From: Microbispora sp. H11081
Lineage (GTDB): Bacteria > Actinomycetota > Actinomycetes > Streptosporangiales > Streptosporangiaceae
Length of the DNA: 64,000 nucleotides
Direction of reading: 5' to 3'
Assembly (NCBI RefSeq): GCF_012999535.1
Contig: NZ_JABBWV010000020.1
Location: 37,335-101,334 of the forward strand
Made by a program: the position numbers and the translations under genes. Below, in pieces: positions 7,859 through 16,091 of this stretch. The notes below the pieces were generated by a model, which did no database searches, was not told where the DNA came from, and saw only the letters and a list, made by a program, of their open reading frames with translations. Position 1 is the first letter of the stretch. Every line of letters begins with the position of its first letter.

Positions 7859-8682
7859 GCACTCTGACGCATCTCGTCCGCGGCGGTGCTCACCCACGGA
7901 TCCTGCCGACGCTCGCGTTGAACGAGAGCCGCCGGCTGCTGTTCCACCCGCTGAACCTGCTGGGCATGGTGCTGTGGATCCTGGACGTGGCGACCAGCGG
8001 GTGGGACGGTCCTCGACCGGCGTTCACCGCCATCACCGTACCCATGACGATGTTCTGGGGGGTGCCGCTCTTCTTCGCCGCGAATCTCGTCACCTCCGCC
8101 TCTCGCCGCGCCGGTACGGAGGAGCTCCTGGGGGTGCTTCCCCGGGGCTGGGCCAACCGGACGGGCGGGCTGTGCCTGGCCGCCTTAGCCCCATTCCTCG
8201 CGGGTGTCCTGGGACAGGCGATGGTGCTGGGTCTCTACGTGGTGACGGACAACCCGCTGGAGCGGTATCCGACGATTCCGGAGCTGATGAGCGGGCCGAT
8301 CAACCTGCTCGGCGCCTGCCTGCTCGGGATCGCGGTGGCGAGATGGCTGCCGTGGCCGGGCGTGCCGCTGCTCGTCATGGTCGCGTTGGTCCGCGTCAAC
8401 CAGCACCTGAACACGGCCGCCAGACTCGGCGAGGAAGCCGGCCCCCTCCACCTGCTCGGGTTCTATGCCGACTTCGCGCGCTGGGGGCCCTATCCCCATC
8501 TCGCGCCCAGCGGGTTCAACCCCGGATCCGCCGCCTGGCACGCGGTATACCTGCTCGCCATGTGCCTGGGAGCCGGCGCCCTGGCGATGCTCGCCCGCCC
8601 CTCCCGCCGGTGGCTGTGGCTGGCCGTCGGTGCGGTGGCCGCGGTGATCGCCGCCGTCGCCGGAACGCTGACGATGCCGTGA
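7855..8682 (+). CDS. ABC transporter permease-like membrane protein
   Basis: 275-residue integral membrane protein with about six hydrophobic segments, for example NLLGMVLWILDVATSG, VPMTMFWGVPLFFAANLV and a final WLWLAVGAVAAVIAAVAG. No enzymatic motif is present. The position directly after an ABC ATPase and the 4-bp overlaps on both sides mark it as a permease half of the same exporter. A family-specific name is not assignable by eye. Confidence 0.8.
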   Translation: MSTLTHLVRGGAHPRILPTLALNESRRLLFHPLNLLGMVLWILDVATSGWDGPRPAFTAITVPMTMFWGVPLFFAANLVTSASRRAGTEELLGVLPRGWANRTGGLCLAALAPFLAGVLGQAMVLGLYVVTDNPLERYPTIPELMSGPINLLGACLLGIAVARWLPWPGVPLLVMVALVRVNQHLNTAARLGEEAGPLHLLGFYADFARWGPYPHLAPSGFNPGSAAWHAVYLLAMCLGAGALAMLARPSRRWLWLAVGAVAAVIAAVAGTLTMP

Positions 8683-9368
8683 ACGTGTCGATTTCGCCCG
8701 CCTCTCGCGGGCCCCGGTTCGCACAGTTCCTGCAGTTGGCCCGGATGAGCGGGCGGCTGACGCGGTGGCAGCCGGCCGCGGGGGCCACGGTGATCGTGGC
8801 GCTGCTGCTCGCCTGGCCGTGGGACGCCGACGCCTCCTGGAAGCTCGGCGTCTGGTCCCTGCGAGCCATCGCGGTCCTGCTGACACTGGGGGGCGGCTTC
8901 GCGCTGGACGACGCGGCGGCCGAGATTGTCGCGTCGTCCCCCACCACGCTCCGCGCACGGATGCTCTTCCGGTTAGGGCTGAGTCTCGCCTGGGCGGTTC
9001 CGGTCTGGGGCGTCTCCCTTCTCGTCATGGCTCCGTGGATCGCCCCCGTGTGGCTGCTGTGGTCGAGTCTGGAGTTCGCCGCGCTGTTCGCCGCCGGACT
9101 GTCGGTGGCCGCCCTGATGGCGAGGTGGTACGGCCAGAGCGAGCCGGGGACGGTGACGTCCACGGCCGTCGTCGGAGGCTGGCTGGTGATCTTCGCACTG
9201 CCCGGCCCGCTCGCCATGTTCACCCTGCGGCCCCAGGACTTGGGTCCCGCGCATGTCCGCTGGGGCCTCCTACTCGGCCTGGGGGCTGTGGTCCTGTGGG
9301 CGACCTCCCGCGATCCCTCCCACGGAAGGCGGCGCCGGGGATTGATCACAACCCGATACGCGCCCTAG
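8679..9368 (+). CDS. Membrane protein, probable second permease subunit
   Basis: 229-residue protein with about six hydrophobic helices starting near residue 35 (AAGATVIVALLLAWPW). It is the last gene of the sigma / anti-sigma / ABC operon and starts at a GTG overlapping the preceding stop by 4 bp. An earlier in-frame ORF begins at 7686 but only the part from 8679 has membrane-protein character. It converges with the reductase gene on the other strand with a 4-bp overlap of their ends. Confidence 0.78.
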   Translation: MNVSISPASRGPRFAQFLQLARMSGRLTRWQPAAGATVIVALLLAWPWDADASWKLGVWSLRAIAVLLTLGGGFALDDAAAEIVASSPTTLRARMLFRLGLSLAWAVPVWGVSLLVMAPWIAPVWLLWSSLEFAALFAAGLSVAALMARWYGQSEPGTVTSTAVVGGWLVIFALPGPLAMFTLRPQDLGPAHVRWGLLLGLGAVVLWATSRDPSHGRRRRGLITTRYAP

Positions 9369-10138
9369 AGGGCCTGCGGCGAGTGACTGTCCAGGACATG
9401 AGAGATGACCGTTCTGGCGGGTCTTCCGAGCACTCGCTCCAGATCAGGGGTCTGTCGTTCCAACGCGCCCGCGCGCACCTGGGCAGAGATCCAGCTCATG
9501 GGACCTGGGCCGGCGTCCGGCACCTCGCGGTAGGTCACTCCCAGCGCCCTGGCCACCTCGGGATAGCTCCACAGGGGCCCGGTGAAGTCGTACGCGTGGC
9601 CCAAGTGCCCTTCGCCCGTCAGTACGTTAGCTGCCGCCTCGGCCAAGTCCGACCGGAATGCCGTGTTCAGGCTGCGACCGCCGGTGCTGCTGGTGATCTC
9701 TCCGCTGGAGACCTGTGGGACGAACGCGTCGCTGTAGAAGGGGTGACGCAACAGCGTGTACGGCAGGCCGCTGGCAAGGACGGCCTGTTCGGTGGCGTGA
9801 TAGGCCTCGGTCATGCCGGTGGCGACGGTATCGGCTCCCAGGAAGCTGGTGAAGACGATGGCGCCGACACCGACGTCCTTGGCGGCGGCCACGGCGTCCA
9901 GGTGCTGCCTGATCCTGCGGGTGGAATCCAGTTCCGGGGAGGAGATCAGAAGGAGACGACTGGCCCCGTCGAAGGCCTCACGCAGGCTTGCCGGGTCGTC
10001 GTAGTCGCCGCGCCGTACCGGAACGCCTTCGGGAGCCCGTTCGGGATCACGCACCACGGCCACCACCTCCGCCCTGGTGCGCAGACCGCTGACGACGAGG
10101 CGGCCGAGCGCACCGGAAGCGGCTGAAATCGCGATCAC
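9365..10138 (-). CDS. NAD(P)-binding NmrA-like reductase
   Basis: 257-residue Rossmann-fold protein of the atypical SDR (NmrA / quinone oxidoreductase QOR2-like) group. It starts VIAISAASGALGRLVVSGL, with a GxxGxxG-like nucleotide-binding loop, then RDPERAPEGV at the second strand and a FTSFLGAD segment. The active-site region shows YHATEQAVLASGLPYTLLRH, the pattern of NmrA-like reductases. A GTG at 10138 with a good GGGAG site 8 nt away is preferred over the longer ORF start at 10231. Role probably quinone or redox sensing or reduction. Confidence 0.85.
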   Translation of the reverse strand: MIAISAASGALGRLVVSGLRTRAEVVAVVRDPERAPEGVPVRRGDYDDPASLREAFDGASRLLLISSPELDSTRRIRQHLDAVAAAKDVGVGAIVFTSFLGADTVATGMTEAYHATEQAVLASGLPYTLLRHPFYSDAFVPQVSSGEITSSTGGRSLNTAFRSDLAEAAANVLTGEGHLGHAYDFTGPLWSYPEVARALGVTYREVPDAGPGPMSWISAQVRAGALERQTPDLERVLGRPARTVISHVLDSHSPQAL

Positions 10139-10521
10139 TGAAGAGACTCCCTTGGCGGACGGTCGCACCAGTGAACTCCCGCCAGGTGACGCTGCGCCAC
10201 TCAATTTCCGATCATGGCTATGCCAGGGCACTCAGCGACGCGGTGGACGACATCCTGGCGTTCGCATCCGGAGGGTAGACCTCGGTGGCGGAGAGAGAGC
10301 GGCCGCCACCTTTGGCCATCGACCCGGGCCAAGTGGCCGCATGCCGTCTACATCTCGCCTCCGCTGGGCGTGATCGGGCCGGCGACAGCGTCCATACCCG
10401 GCGCGTGCGGGTGGGTCGATGGCGGATCAGCCTGTGGACCGGTCTCTGGTCGAGCACAATCAGTAGATCCCTGATCGTCACTGCTCGCCGCAAATGCACG
10501 GGCACTCTTCGCGAGGTCATG
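10139..10521. other. Intergenic stretch with possible C-terminal gene fragment
   Basis: About 380 bases without a convincing gene. A short plus-strand frame ending at a TAG near 10279 reads YARALSDAVDDILAFASGG and could be the C-terminus of a deleted gene. Nothing else recognisable. Confidence 0.3.
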
Positions 10522-11139
10522 ATGAACAGCGCCACAGCCCAGGACTATGCCTGGTGGCAGGAGTTCGAGGGCGGCATCGCCGTCTCCGGGTTCTGCTTCA
10601 CCTTCGTCGCCGACATGCGGCCCGCCGAAGTGCTTCAGCGCTTGAAGGCGGCGCCCGGCGACATCACAGAGCCTCGGGGTTACATCGAAGTGGGGCCGGC
10701 TGACGGCGGTTCGGTCATCGTCGACATCGCGGGCTACGCCGGGATCACGCGGGATGTGGTCAGTGAGCTGTCGCGCGGCACCAGGCTGGCCACCGTGCAC
10801 AACAACATCGACTCGCACGCCAAGTTCATCTACGCCGTCGACGGAAAATTGATCACCGGTCTGGACCCGATGTTTCCCGACGAGCCGCGATGGGGCGCCG
10901 AGCCGGACTGGTTGCTGGAGGACCTGGAGGACCTCGGCCTGCTTTACGAGATCGATGACGACGGGGAGTGGGACGAGGAGTGGATGGAGCGTTCGGAACA
11001 GTTCGTCGAGGCCGCGCTCGCGCTCGCCGAGCGTTGCACCGGCGTGCGGCTCACCCCCGAGCACGTGCGCGGCCCGCTGCCATACGCGGCCTCTGTGGCG
11101 CACCTGTACCAGCTATGTGCCCCAGAGCTGGCGTACTGA
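10522..11139 (+). CDS. DUF6461-like protein, paralogue 2
   Basis: 205-residue soluble acidic protein related to the gene at 2734. Shared landmarks are an aromatic N-terminus (YAWWQEF), a strand pair with VIVDIAGYAGITRDVVSELS, and ERCTGVRLTPEHVRGPLP near the end. It has a longer acidic insertion (EIDDDGEWDEEWMERSEQF). Of two adjacent ATGs the second (10522) has the better spacing to GAGG; the ORF runs back to 10285 without family similarity. Function unknown; families of this type are often multi-copy and taxon-specific. Confidence 0.78.
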   Translation: MNSATAQDYAWWQEFEGGIAVSGFCFTFVADMRPAEVLQRLKAAPGDITEPRGYIEVGPADGGSVIVDIAGYAGITRDVVSELSRGTRLATVHNNIDSHAKFIYAVDGKLITGLDPMFPDEPRWGAEPDWLLEDLEDLGLLYEIDDDGEWDEEWMERSEQFVEAALALAERCTGVRLTPEHVRGPLPYAASVAHLYQLCAPELAY

Positions 11140-11140
11140 G

Positions 11141-11743
11141 TCAGTTCTGCGGCTTGCGCCAGATGATGCTGTAGCGCCACAGGACGTGACGGCGATACCG
11201 GGCGCCGGGCAGGGTCTGGGCGGCCAACGCTCGCATCTGCGGGTACGTCACCGGCGGCGGCCAAACCGTGGGGGACGGATGCTCCCAGTGCCCCTTCACC
11301 AGGCGATAGAGGTTGCCGACGACGACGCCGGCCAGCTCGTACGGCAGGTCGTTGGGCATGGTGCCACGGGCGAGGCCGACGATGGCCAGGACCCCGCCGG
11401 GGCGCAGCAGTTCGCGCATGCGGGCCAGCCCGGCGGCGGCGTCCATGTGGTGAAGGGTGGCCACGGATGTGACGACGTCGAACGATGCGGGCTCGAAGGG
11501 GTGGGTGAGGAAATCGCCCACGATGTAGCCGACGTCATCCGGGTGTTCGCGGGCTTGGGCGATGCTGGGCGCGTCGAGGTCGATGGCGGTGACGCGCGGC
11601 ACGGTCCGTCGCAGTTCGCGGGCGAGCATGCCCTCGCCGCAACCCACGTCGAGGGCGTGCTTGGCGCCATCGGGGATCGCGCGCAGGACGCGGGGGTGGT
11701 AATGGATGTTGTGGTTCCATCGCCTGCGGGTCTGCACAGCCAT
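11141..11743 (-). CDS. Class I SAM-dependent methyltransferase
   Basis: 200-residue methyltransferase. Motif I is HALDVGCGEGMLARELR near residue 30, the acidic loop is VTAIDLDAPSI near 53, and post-motif FDVVTSVATLHHMD near 88 resembles UbiE/small-molecule methyltransferases. The Met at 11743 is chosen because the upstream residues from 11788 are uninformative. It sits between a DUF6461-like gene and glnR; its end nearly touches the convergent neighbour. Substrate unknown. Confidence 0.88.
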   Translation of the reverse strand: MAVQTRRRWNHNIHYHPRVLRAIPDGAKHALDVGCGEGMLARELRRTVPRVTAIDLDAPSIAQAREHPDDVGYIVGDFLTHPFEPASFDVVTSVATLHHMDAAAGLARMRELLRPGGVLAIVGLARGTMPNDLPYELAGVVVGNLYRLVKGHWEHPSPTVWPPPVTYPQMRALAAQTLPGARYRRHVLWRYSIIWRKPQN

Positions 11744-11855
11744 GTGTTCATCCTGCCGGACAGCCGTTCGACGGATCCCCGAACGCATGCGCGCCCGCGC
11801 CGCCGCCGCACACGAGGACCCGTCAGCCCGGACAGGGGACTGCGGTGCGTGCCGT

Positions 11856-12569
11856 TCAGCGCCGAGCCGGCTCCGCCTCGGCCTGCTGCTCGCCGCCGCG
11901 GTCGGGGACGAAGCGGTAGCCGACGTTGCGGACCGTTCCGATCAGCGCCTCGTACTCGGCGCCCAGCTTGGCCCGCAGACGCCGTACGTGCACGTCCACG
12001 GTCCGGGTGCCGCCGAAGTAGTCGTAGCCCCAGACCTCCTGCAGCAGCTGGGCCCGGGTGAAGACCCGGCCAGGGTGCTGAGCGAGGTACTTCAGCAGCT
12101 CGAACTCCTTGAACGTGAGGTCCAGCGCACGCCCGCGCAGCCGGGCGGTGTAGGTCGCCTCGTCGATCGTCAGGTCGCCGCTGCGGATCTCGTCGGGGAC
12201 CTCCTCGACGGCGGCCAGCGCCAGCCGCCCGACGGACATGCGCAGCCGGGCCTCGACCTCCGCCGGTCCCGCGGTGTCGAGGAGCACGTCGTCGACACCC
12301 CACTCCGCCGACATCGCCGCCAGGCCGCCCTCGGTCACGATCACCATCAGCGGGCAGGTGACGCCGGTCGTACGCAGCAGCCGGCACAGGCTCTTGGCCT
12401 GCACGAGCTCGCGGCGCGCGTCCACCAGGATGGCCTCGGCCGGTGGTATGTCGATCAACGCGGAGGCCTCGGCGGGCGCGACCCGCACCGAGTGAAGCAG
12501 CAGTCCGAGTGCCGGGAGCACCTCCGCCGACGGCTCCAGAGCGTTGGTCAGCAGGAGCAGATTGCTCAC
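11856..12569 (-). CDS. glnR: GlnR-type OmpR-family nitrogen regulator
   Basis: 237-residue orphan response regulator. The receiver starts [20 protein letters not shown] and the C-terminal winged helix has [20 protein letters not shown] and [18 protein letters not shown]. These segments match the actinobacterial nitrogen-metabolism regulator GlnR closely as I remember it. The receiver is atypical: it lacks the usual acidic pocket around the phosphoacceptor, consistent with GlnR acting without a cognate kinase. The GTG at 12569 has a near-perfect GAGGAGG site; the longer ORF from 12674 is rejected. Confidence 0.9.
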   Translation of the reverse strand: MSNLLLLTNALEPSAEVLPALGLLLHSVRVAPAEASALIDIPPAEAILVDARRELVQAKSLCRLLRTTGVTCPLMVIVTEGGLAAMSAEWGVDDVLLDTAGPAEVEARLRMSVGRLALAAVEEVPDEIRSGDLTIDEATYTARLRGRALDLTFKEFELLKYLAQHPGRVFTRAQLLQEVWGYDYFGGTRTVDVHVRRLRAKLGAEYEALIGTVRNVGYRFVPDRGGEQQAEAEPARR

Positions 12570-12814
12570 ATGAGCCTCCTCGTACCATGTCGGCTCGGCG
12601 CCGTTTGCAGCACTGGAAACCGCGACAGCCATCCAAACACGTAAGGACCCGGGGGCCCCATCGCCCGAGTCCATTAATTCGTAGGGTAGCCCACACGAAG
12701 TTTGCGTCCAATGTGCGTCACCCGTGTGAACAACACGTCACGTGGTTTATCCCCGTAACGTGACGGTGACGGAGAGTCCCGGCGGGGGCGGAGGGTCGAG
12801 GGGAGAGACGCGTC

Positions 12815-13063
12815 ATGGCCAGAGGAACGATCCGCTACTGGGCGGCGGCGAAGGAGGCGGCGGGCGTGCCGGAGGAGGCGTTCGACGCCGGGACGCTGGG
12901 GGATCTGCTCGCGTGGGTCTCGCGCGACCCGGCCGTCGAGCGCGTGCTGCGCCGGTGCTCCTTCCTCGTGGACGGCGCCCCTGTGGGGACGCGCGACCCG
13001 GCGACGATCGACCTGCACGAGGGTGCCGTGGTCGAGGTTTTACCCCCCTTCGCCGGGGGATGA
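12815..13063 (+). CDS. MoaD/ThiS-family sulfur carrier-like protein
   Basis: 82-residue beta-grasp protein ending in the diagnostic Gly-Gly (LPPFAGG). The N-terminus IRYWAAAKEAAGVPEE is typical of MoaD-like proteins, where the C-terminal thiocarboxylate donates sulfur to molybdopterin or other acceptors. A GGGGAGAG site precedes the ATG. No molybdopterin or thiamine genes are nearby, but a sulfur-transfer operon lies 3 kb downstream. Which pathway it serves is open. Confidence 0.85.
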   Translation: MARGTIRYWAAAKEAAGVPEEAFDAGTLGDLLAWVSRDPAVERVLRRCSFLVDGAPVGTRDPATIDLHEGAVVEVLPPFAGG

Positions 13064-13187
13064 GCTGCACGTGCCTCTCCCGTTGATCCCCGTCCCCCGT
13101 GCCGTCCGGAGCGCCGCCACCGGTCCCGGGGGAGTCTCGCCGGTCAAGGCACTACTCTGATCACAAAGGCGCCTTCGGAGGAGTCGG

Positions 13188-13868
13188 ATGCGCAAGTTGG
13201 TCGTGGCCGTGGCCCTGCTGGCCATCCTGCTCGTCGTGCTCGACCGGGTCGCCGTGGTCGGGGTGCAGCGTGAGATCGCCCGGCAGATCGAGGCGACGTA
13301 CGACCTGGCGCAGGCGCCGTCGGTGCAGGTGAAAGGCATTCCCTTCCTCACCCAGGCCGTCTCGGGCAGATACGAGGAGATCGCCATCGGCATCGGCGAG
13401 GTGGAGCGGGAGGGCATCCGGCTCGAACGCATCGACGCCACGCTGCACGGTGTCACCGCCCCGCTGTCCGATCTGGTCCAGAACGCCGCCGCCACCGAGA
13501 TCAGGGCCGAGCGCGTGACGGGCACCGTGATCATCTCGCGGGAGACCCTGTCGGCCCGCGCGCCGCGCGGCATCAAGGTCGAGGGCACAGGAGACGACGC
13601 GGTCCGCGTCTCGGGCAACGTGTCCGTGCTCGGCAACCAGGTGCCGGTCACCGCCGACATGAAGATCCAGGTGGTGCAGGGCGCGATCCGGCTCACCCCG
13701 ACCAACGTGAAGCTCGCCGGGAGTATCCCCGTGCCGAACGCCGAGCGGCTCATCTCGTTCACCGTGCCGGTGAAGGACCTGCCGCTCAACCTCAGGGTCA
13801 CCCGCGTGACCTCGACCAGCGAAGGGCTCGCGGTCCAGGGCACCGCGTCCGATGTCCTCCTCCGCTGA
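13188..13868 (+). CDS. DUF2993 / LmeA-like lipid-binding envelope protein
   Basis: 226-residue protein with one N-terminal signal-anchor (KLVVAVALLAILLVVLDRVA) followed by an all-beta tubular-domain-like region. The pattern GVQREIARQIEATYDLAQAPSV and the late PVKDLPLNLRVTRV fit the DUF2993 family, whose mycobacterial member LmeA binds phospholipid and supports mannan elongation. It overlaps the start of the following sigma gene by 17 bp, if that gene starts at 13852. Confidence 0.85.
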   Translation: MRKLVVAVALLAILLVVLDRVAVVGVQREIARQIEATYDLAQAPSVQVKGIPFLTQAVSGRYEEIAIGIGEVEREGIRLERIDATLHGVTAPLSDLVQNAAATEIRAERVTGTVIISRETLSARAPRGIKVEGTGDDAVRVSGNVSVLGNQVPVTADMKIQVVQGAIRLTPTNVKLAGSIPVPNAERLISFTVPVKDLPLNLRVTRVTSTSEGLAVQGTASDVLLR

Positions 13869-14442
13869 GGGCCGGCGTGACGATCGTCACACCGCTGAAC
13901 CGCCGGGTCCTGGCGTACGTGATGAGGATGTGAGTCCAGCCGGAACCGCCGACGAGGAGCTCATACGCGCACTTTGGGAGGATCACGGTGGGCCGCTGTA
14001 CGGCTACGTGCTGCGGCTGACCGGTGACCCTGGCAGGGCGGAGGACGTGGTGCAGGAGACGTTGCTCCGGGCCTGGCGGAATCCCTCCGGGCTCCAGGGA
14101 CGCCCGGTTCGCGCCTGGCTTTTCACCGTCGCACGCAACCTCGTCGTCGACCAGCACCGGGCCCGCAAGTCCAGGCCGCAGGAGGCGGGCGACGAGGCGC
14201 TCGCCGTGCTGCCTGCCGACGACGAGCTCGAGCGCGCCGTCGAGTCCTGGGGGGTGGCCGAGGCGCTGGCCTCGCTCAGGGCGGAGCATCGCGAGGTGCT
14301 CCTGGAGACGTACTACCGGGGGAGATCGGTGAAGGAGGCGTCGGAGATCCTCGGCATCCCGCCGGGAACGGTGAAGTCGCGGACCTACTACGCGCTCCGG
14401 GCGCTGAAACTCGCCCTGGAGGAACGGGGGCTGGCGCCATGA
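13852..14442 (+). CDS. ECF-type sigma factor (SigL-like)
   Basis: 196-residue ECF sigma factor. Region 2 covers ALWEDHGGPLYGYVLRLTGD and AEDVVQETLLRAWRNP; region 4 ends with VKEASEILGIPPGTVKSRTY. The spacing resembles SigL/SigK-type factors that pair with zinc anti-sigmas. The first ~25 residues are low-complexity and charged; a GTG at 13930 is an equally possible start because no good ribosome binding site marks either. The stop overlaps the anti-sigma start (ATGA). Confidence 0.92.
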   Translation: MSSSAEGRRDDRHTAEPPGPGVRDEDVSPAGTADEELIRALWEDHGGPLYGYVLRLTGDPGRAEDVVQETLLRAWRNPSGLQGRPVRAWLFTVARNLVVDQHRARKSRPQEAGDEALAVLPADDELERAVESWGVAEALASLRAEHREVLLETYYRGRSVKEASEILGIPPGTVKSRTYYALRALKLALEERGLAP

Positions 14443-15413
14443 CCTGCGAGGAGGTGCGGATCTCGCTCGGCGTCTACGTGCTGGGGGCGCTCGACGCCGA
14501 GGAGACCACCGAGGTCGAGGCCCACCTGGACACCTGCGCGGCGTGCCGGGCGGAGCTGGCCGACCTGTCCGGCCTGCCGCCGCTGCTGGCCCGCGTGACG
14601 GCCGAGGACATCGAGCGCGCCGCCGCGCCGCCGCGCGCCGTGCTCGACGGCGTCGTCGCGGGCGTCGGTGCGGGTGCCGGCGCGGGCGCGGGCGCTGAAA
14701 CCGGTGCGGTGGCGACGGCCCGCACCGCCCGGCGCGGGCGCAGGTCCCAGGTGCTTCTGGCGCTCGCCGCGTCCGTCGTCGTCGCGGCGGTGGGCGGCAC
14801 GGCGTGGGTCTCGGGAGCGCGGACCGCCTCGGACGAAATGACGTCGGTCGCCGCGGCGCCGGCCACGCGGAGCGCCGAGGACTCGGCCGCGGACGCGGCC
14901 GCCGCGGGCCAGGCCCCCGCGGCGGAGCAGGACACGCCGCAGGAGCCGCAGCTTTTCGAACTGCGGGAGTCCGCCGCGCCGTCACAGGCGCCGTCCCCGG
15001 GCGCAGTGGCGAAGAAGGTGCAGGACCCGCCAGCGCAGGACCCGGCAGCCCAGGACCCGGCAGCCCAGGACCCGGCAGCGCAGAACCCGCGAGTGAAGGC
15101 GACCGCCACGGCGCCGCACGAGGCGCGCGGGCGCGTCGGCGACGCGCGCATCGCCGTACGGCTCGTCCCGCACGACGGCGGGACGCAGGTCGTCGCCAGG
15201 GTCGCGGGAGTCCCGGCGGGCACGGTCTGCACCCTGCGCGCGGTCGCGAAGGACGGCGCGGTCTCGGTGCTCGGGAGCTGGACGGTGGGCGCGGGGGAGT
15301 TCGGCGGGCAGAAGATGGTCCTCGAAGGCTCGACGGCGTCGCGTCCCGGCGAGATCGACCGGATCGAGCTCACCGACTCGGGCGGCCACGTCCTGGTGAC
15401 CGCCAAGGTGTGA
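14439..15413 (+). CDS. Zinc-finger anti-sigma factor with repeat-bearing external linker
   Basis: 324-residue single-pass anti-sigma factor. The N-terminal anti-sigma zinc finger is VEAHLDTCAACRAEL (HxxxCxxC, near residue 28). A hydrophobic helix (VLLALAASVVVAAVGGTAWV) lies near residue 107, followed by a long Ala/Pro-rich extracytoplasmic linker and a ~95-residue C-terminal beta domain. The linker contains a 15-bp tandem repeat encoding QDPAA units. It is translationally coupled to the sigma gene. The external domain probably senses an envelope signal. Confidence 0.88.
   Translation: MTCEEVRISLGVYVLGALDAEETTEVEAHLDTCAACRAELADLSGLPPLLARVTAEDIERAAAPPRAVLDGVVAGVGAGAGAGAGAETGAVATARTARRGRRSQVLLALAASVVVAAVGGTAWVSGARTASDEMTSVAAAPATRSAEDSAADAAAAGQAPAAEQDTPQEPQLFELRESAAPSQAPSPGAVAKKVQDPPAQDPAAQDPAAQDPAAQNPRVKATATAPHEARGRVGDARIAVRLVPHDGGTQVVARVAGVPAGTVCTLRAVAKDGAVSVLGSWTVGAGEFGGQKMVLEGSTASRPGEIDRIELTDSGGHVLVTAKV
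15021..15089 (+). repeat. 15-bp tandem repeat encoding QDPAA in the anti-sigma linker
   Basis: Four complete units of CAGGACCCGGCAGCC with single-base variants (15021, 15036, 15051, 15066) and a partial fifth unit. Unit length is a multiple of three, so copy-number change lengthens or shortens the external linker in frame. Confidence 0.85.
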
Positions 15414-15471
15414 CCTTCGCGTTACCCGGCGCCGGGAATCGGCCGCACGGGGCGTACGGTTGCACCCCGTG

Positions 15472-15918
15472 ATGGCAGGTGTCTCGGTGCTCGTGGTCAC
15501 GCTCGTGCTGGGCGTGGCGATCGGACTTGCCCTGAGACGGCGCGACGGAAGGATGCGGGCCGTGGAACACGCCCCGGTGACGAGCGCGGATCTCGGCGCA
15601 GAACTCGGCGAGCGCGCCACGCTGGTGCAGTTCTCGACCGCGTTCTGCCAGCCGTGCCGGGCGACCCGCCGGATTCTGGGCGAGGTGGCCGCCGTGGTGC
15701 CCGGCGTCCGGCACGTGGAGATCGACGCGGAGTCGCGCCTCGACCTGGTCAGGCGCTTCGACGTGCTGCGCACTCCCACGGTGCTCGTGCTCGACGAGGC
15801 GGGCGCCGTGGTGAAGCGGGCGTCCGGCCAGCCGCGCAAGGCCGACGTGATCGCGGCCATCGGCGCGGCCGTGGACGGCGCGTCTCACGGGCCATCTCAT
15901 CCATCGGACAAGGTGTGA
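15472..15918 (+). CDS. Membrane-anchored thioredoxin-fold protein
   Basis: About 148 residues. An N-terminal membrane anchor (VSVLVVTLVLGVAIGLAL) precedes a thioredoxin domain with active site FSTAFCQPCRATRR near residue 60 and the cis-proline turn VLRTPTVLVLD. The CQPC pair differs from the CGPC of classical thioredoxin. Likely an envelope-side disulfide reductase or thiol carrier. GTG at 15469 and ATG at 15472 are adjacent candidate starts. It is next to a cysteine-leader and sulfurtransferase operon. Confidence 0.86.
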   Translation: MAGVSVLVVTLVLGVAIGLALRRRDGRMRAVEHAPVTSADLGAELGERATLVQFSTAFCQPCRATRRILGEVAAVVPGVRHVEIDAESRLDLVRRFDVLRTPTVLVLDEAGAVVKRASGQPRKADVIAAIGAAVDGASHGPSHPSDKV

Positions 15919-15944
15919 CAGATGCCGAGACGGAAGGTACTGTC

Positions 15945-16034
15945 ATGGCCATGACTCCCACGACAGAGCTGCTGACGAAGCGGCGCGCGGTCGACTTCTG
16001 CCGCGTCGCGACTTCGCTCTGTCGCATGGCCTGA
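15945..16034 (+). CDS. Cysteine-containing leader peptide of the sulfur operon
   Basis: A 29-residue ORF with an AAGG binding site 7 nt before the ATG. It encodes MAMTPTTELLTKRRAVDFC, then RVATSLCRMA. The motif (K)RR-x-VD-x-CRV-A-x-x-CR is that of small peptides annotated as putative leader peptides in front of sulfur-metabolism genes in actinobacteria. Two Cys codons near the 3' end would make ribosome progress depend on charged tRNA-Cys. A hairpin (16045-16061) lies between it and the DUF4395-cysA-sseC operon. Confidence 0.75.
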   Translation: MAMTPTTELLTKRRAVDFCRVATSLCRMA

Positions 16035-16044
16035 GGATGATTCC

Positions 16045-16061
16045 TGCGGCGTCGTGCCGCA
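16045..16061 (+). promoter_or_regulatory. Hairpin after the cysteine leader peptide
   Basis: TGCGGC and GCCGCA flank a 5-nt loop. It is placed 11 bases after the leader stop and 30 bases before the next gene, where an attenuation or translation-control structure would sit. No uridine run follows, so it is not a simple terminator. Confidence 0.4.
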
Positions 16062-16091
16062 TTCCGAGAATCCTTCAGGAGCATCCCCACG

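Noticed and set aside
12755..12770. GlnR box (GTAAC-N6-GTGAC) upstream of glnR
   Set aside because: The second half-site deviates from GAAAC and such GC-rich matches are expected by chance; too weak to list.
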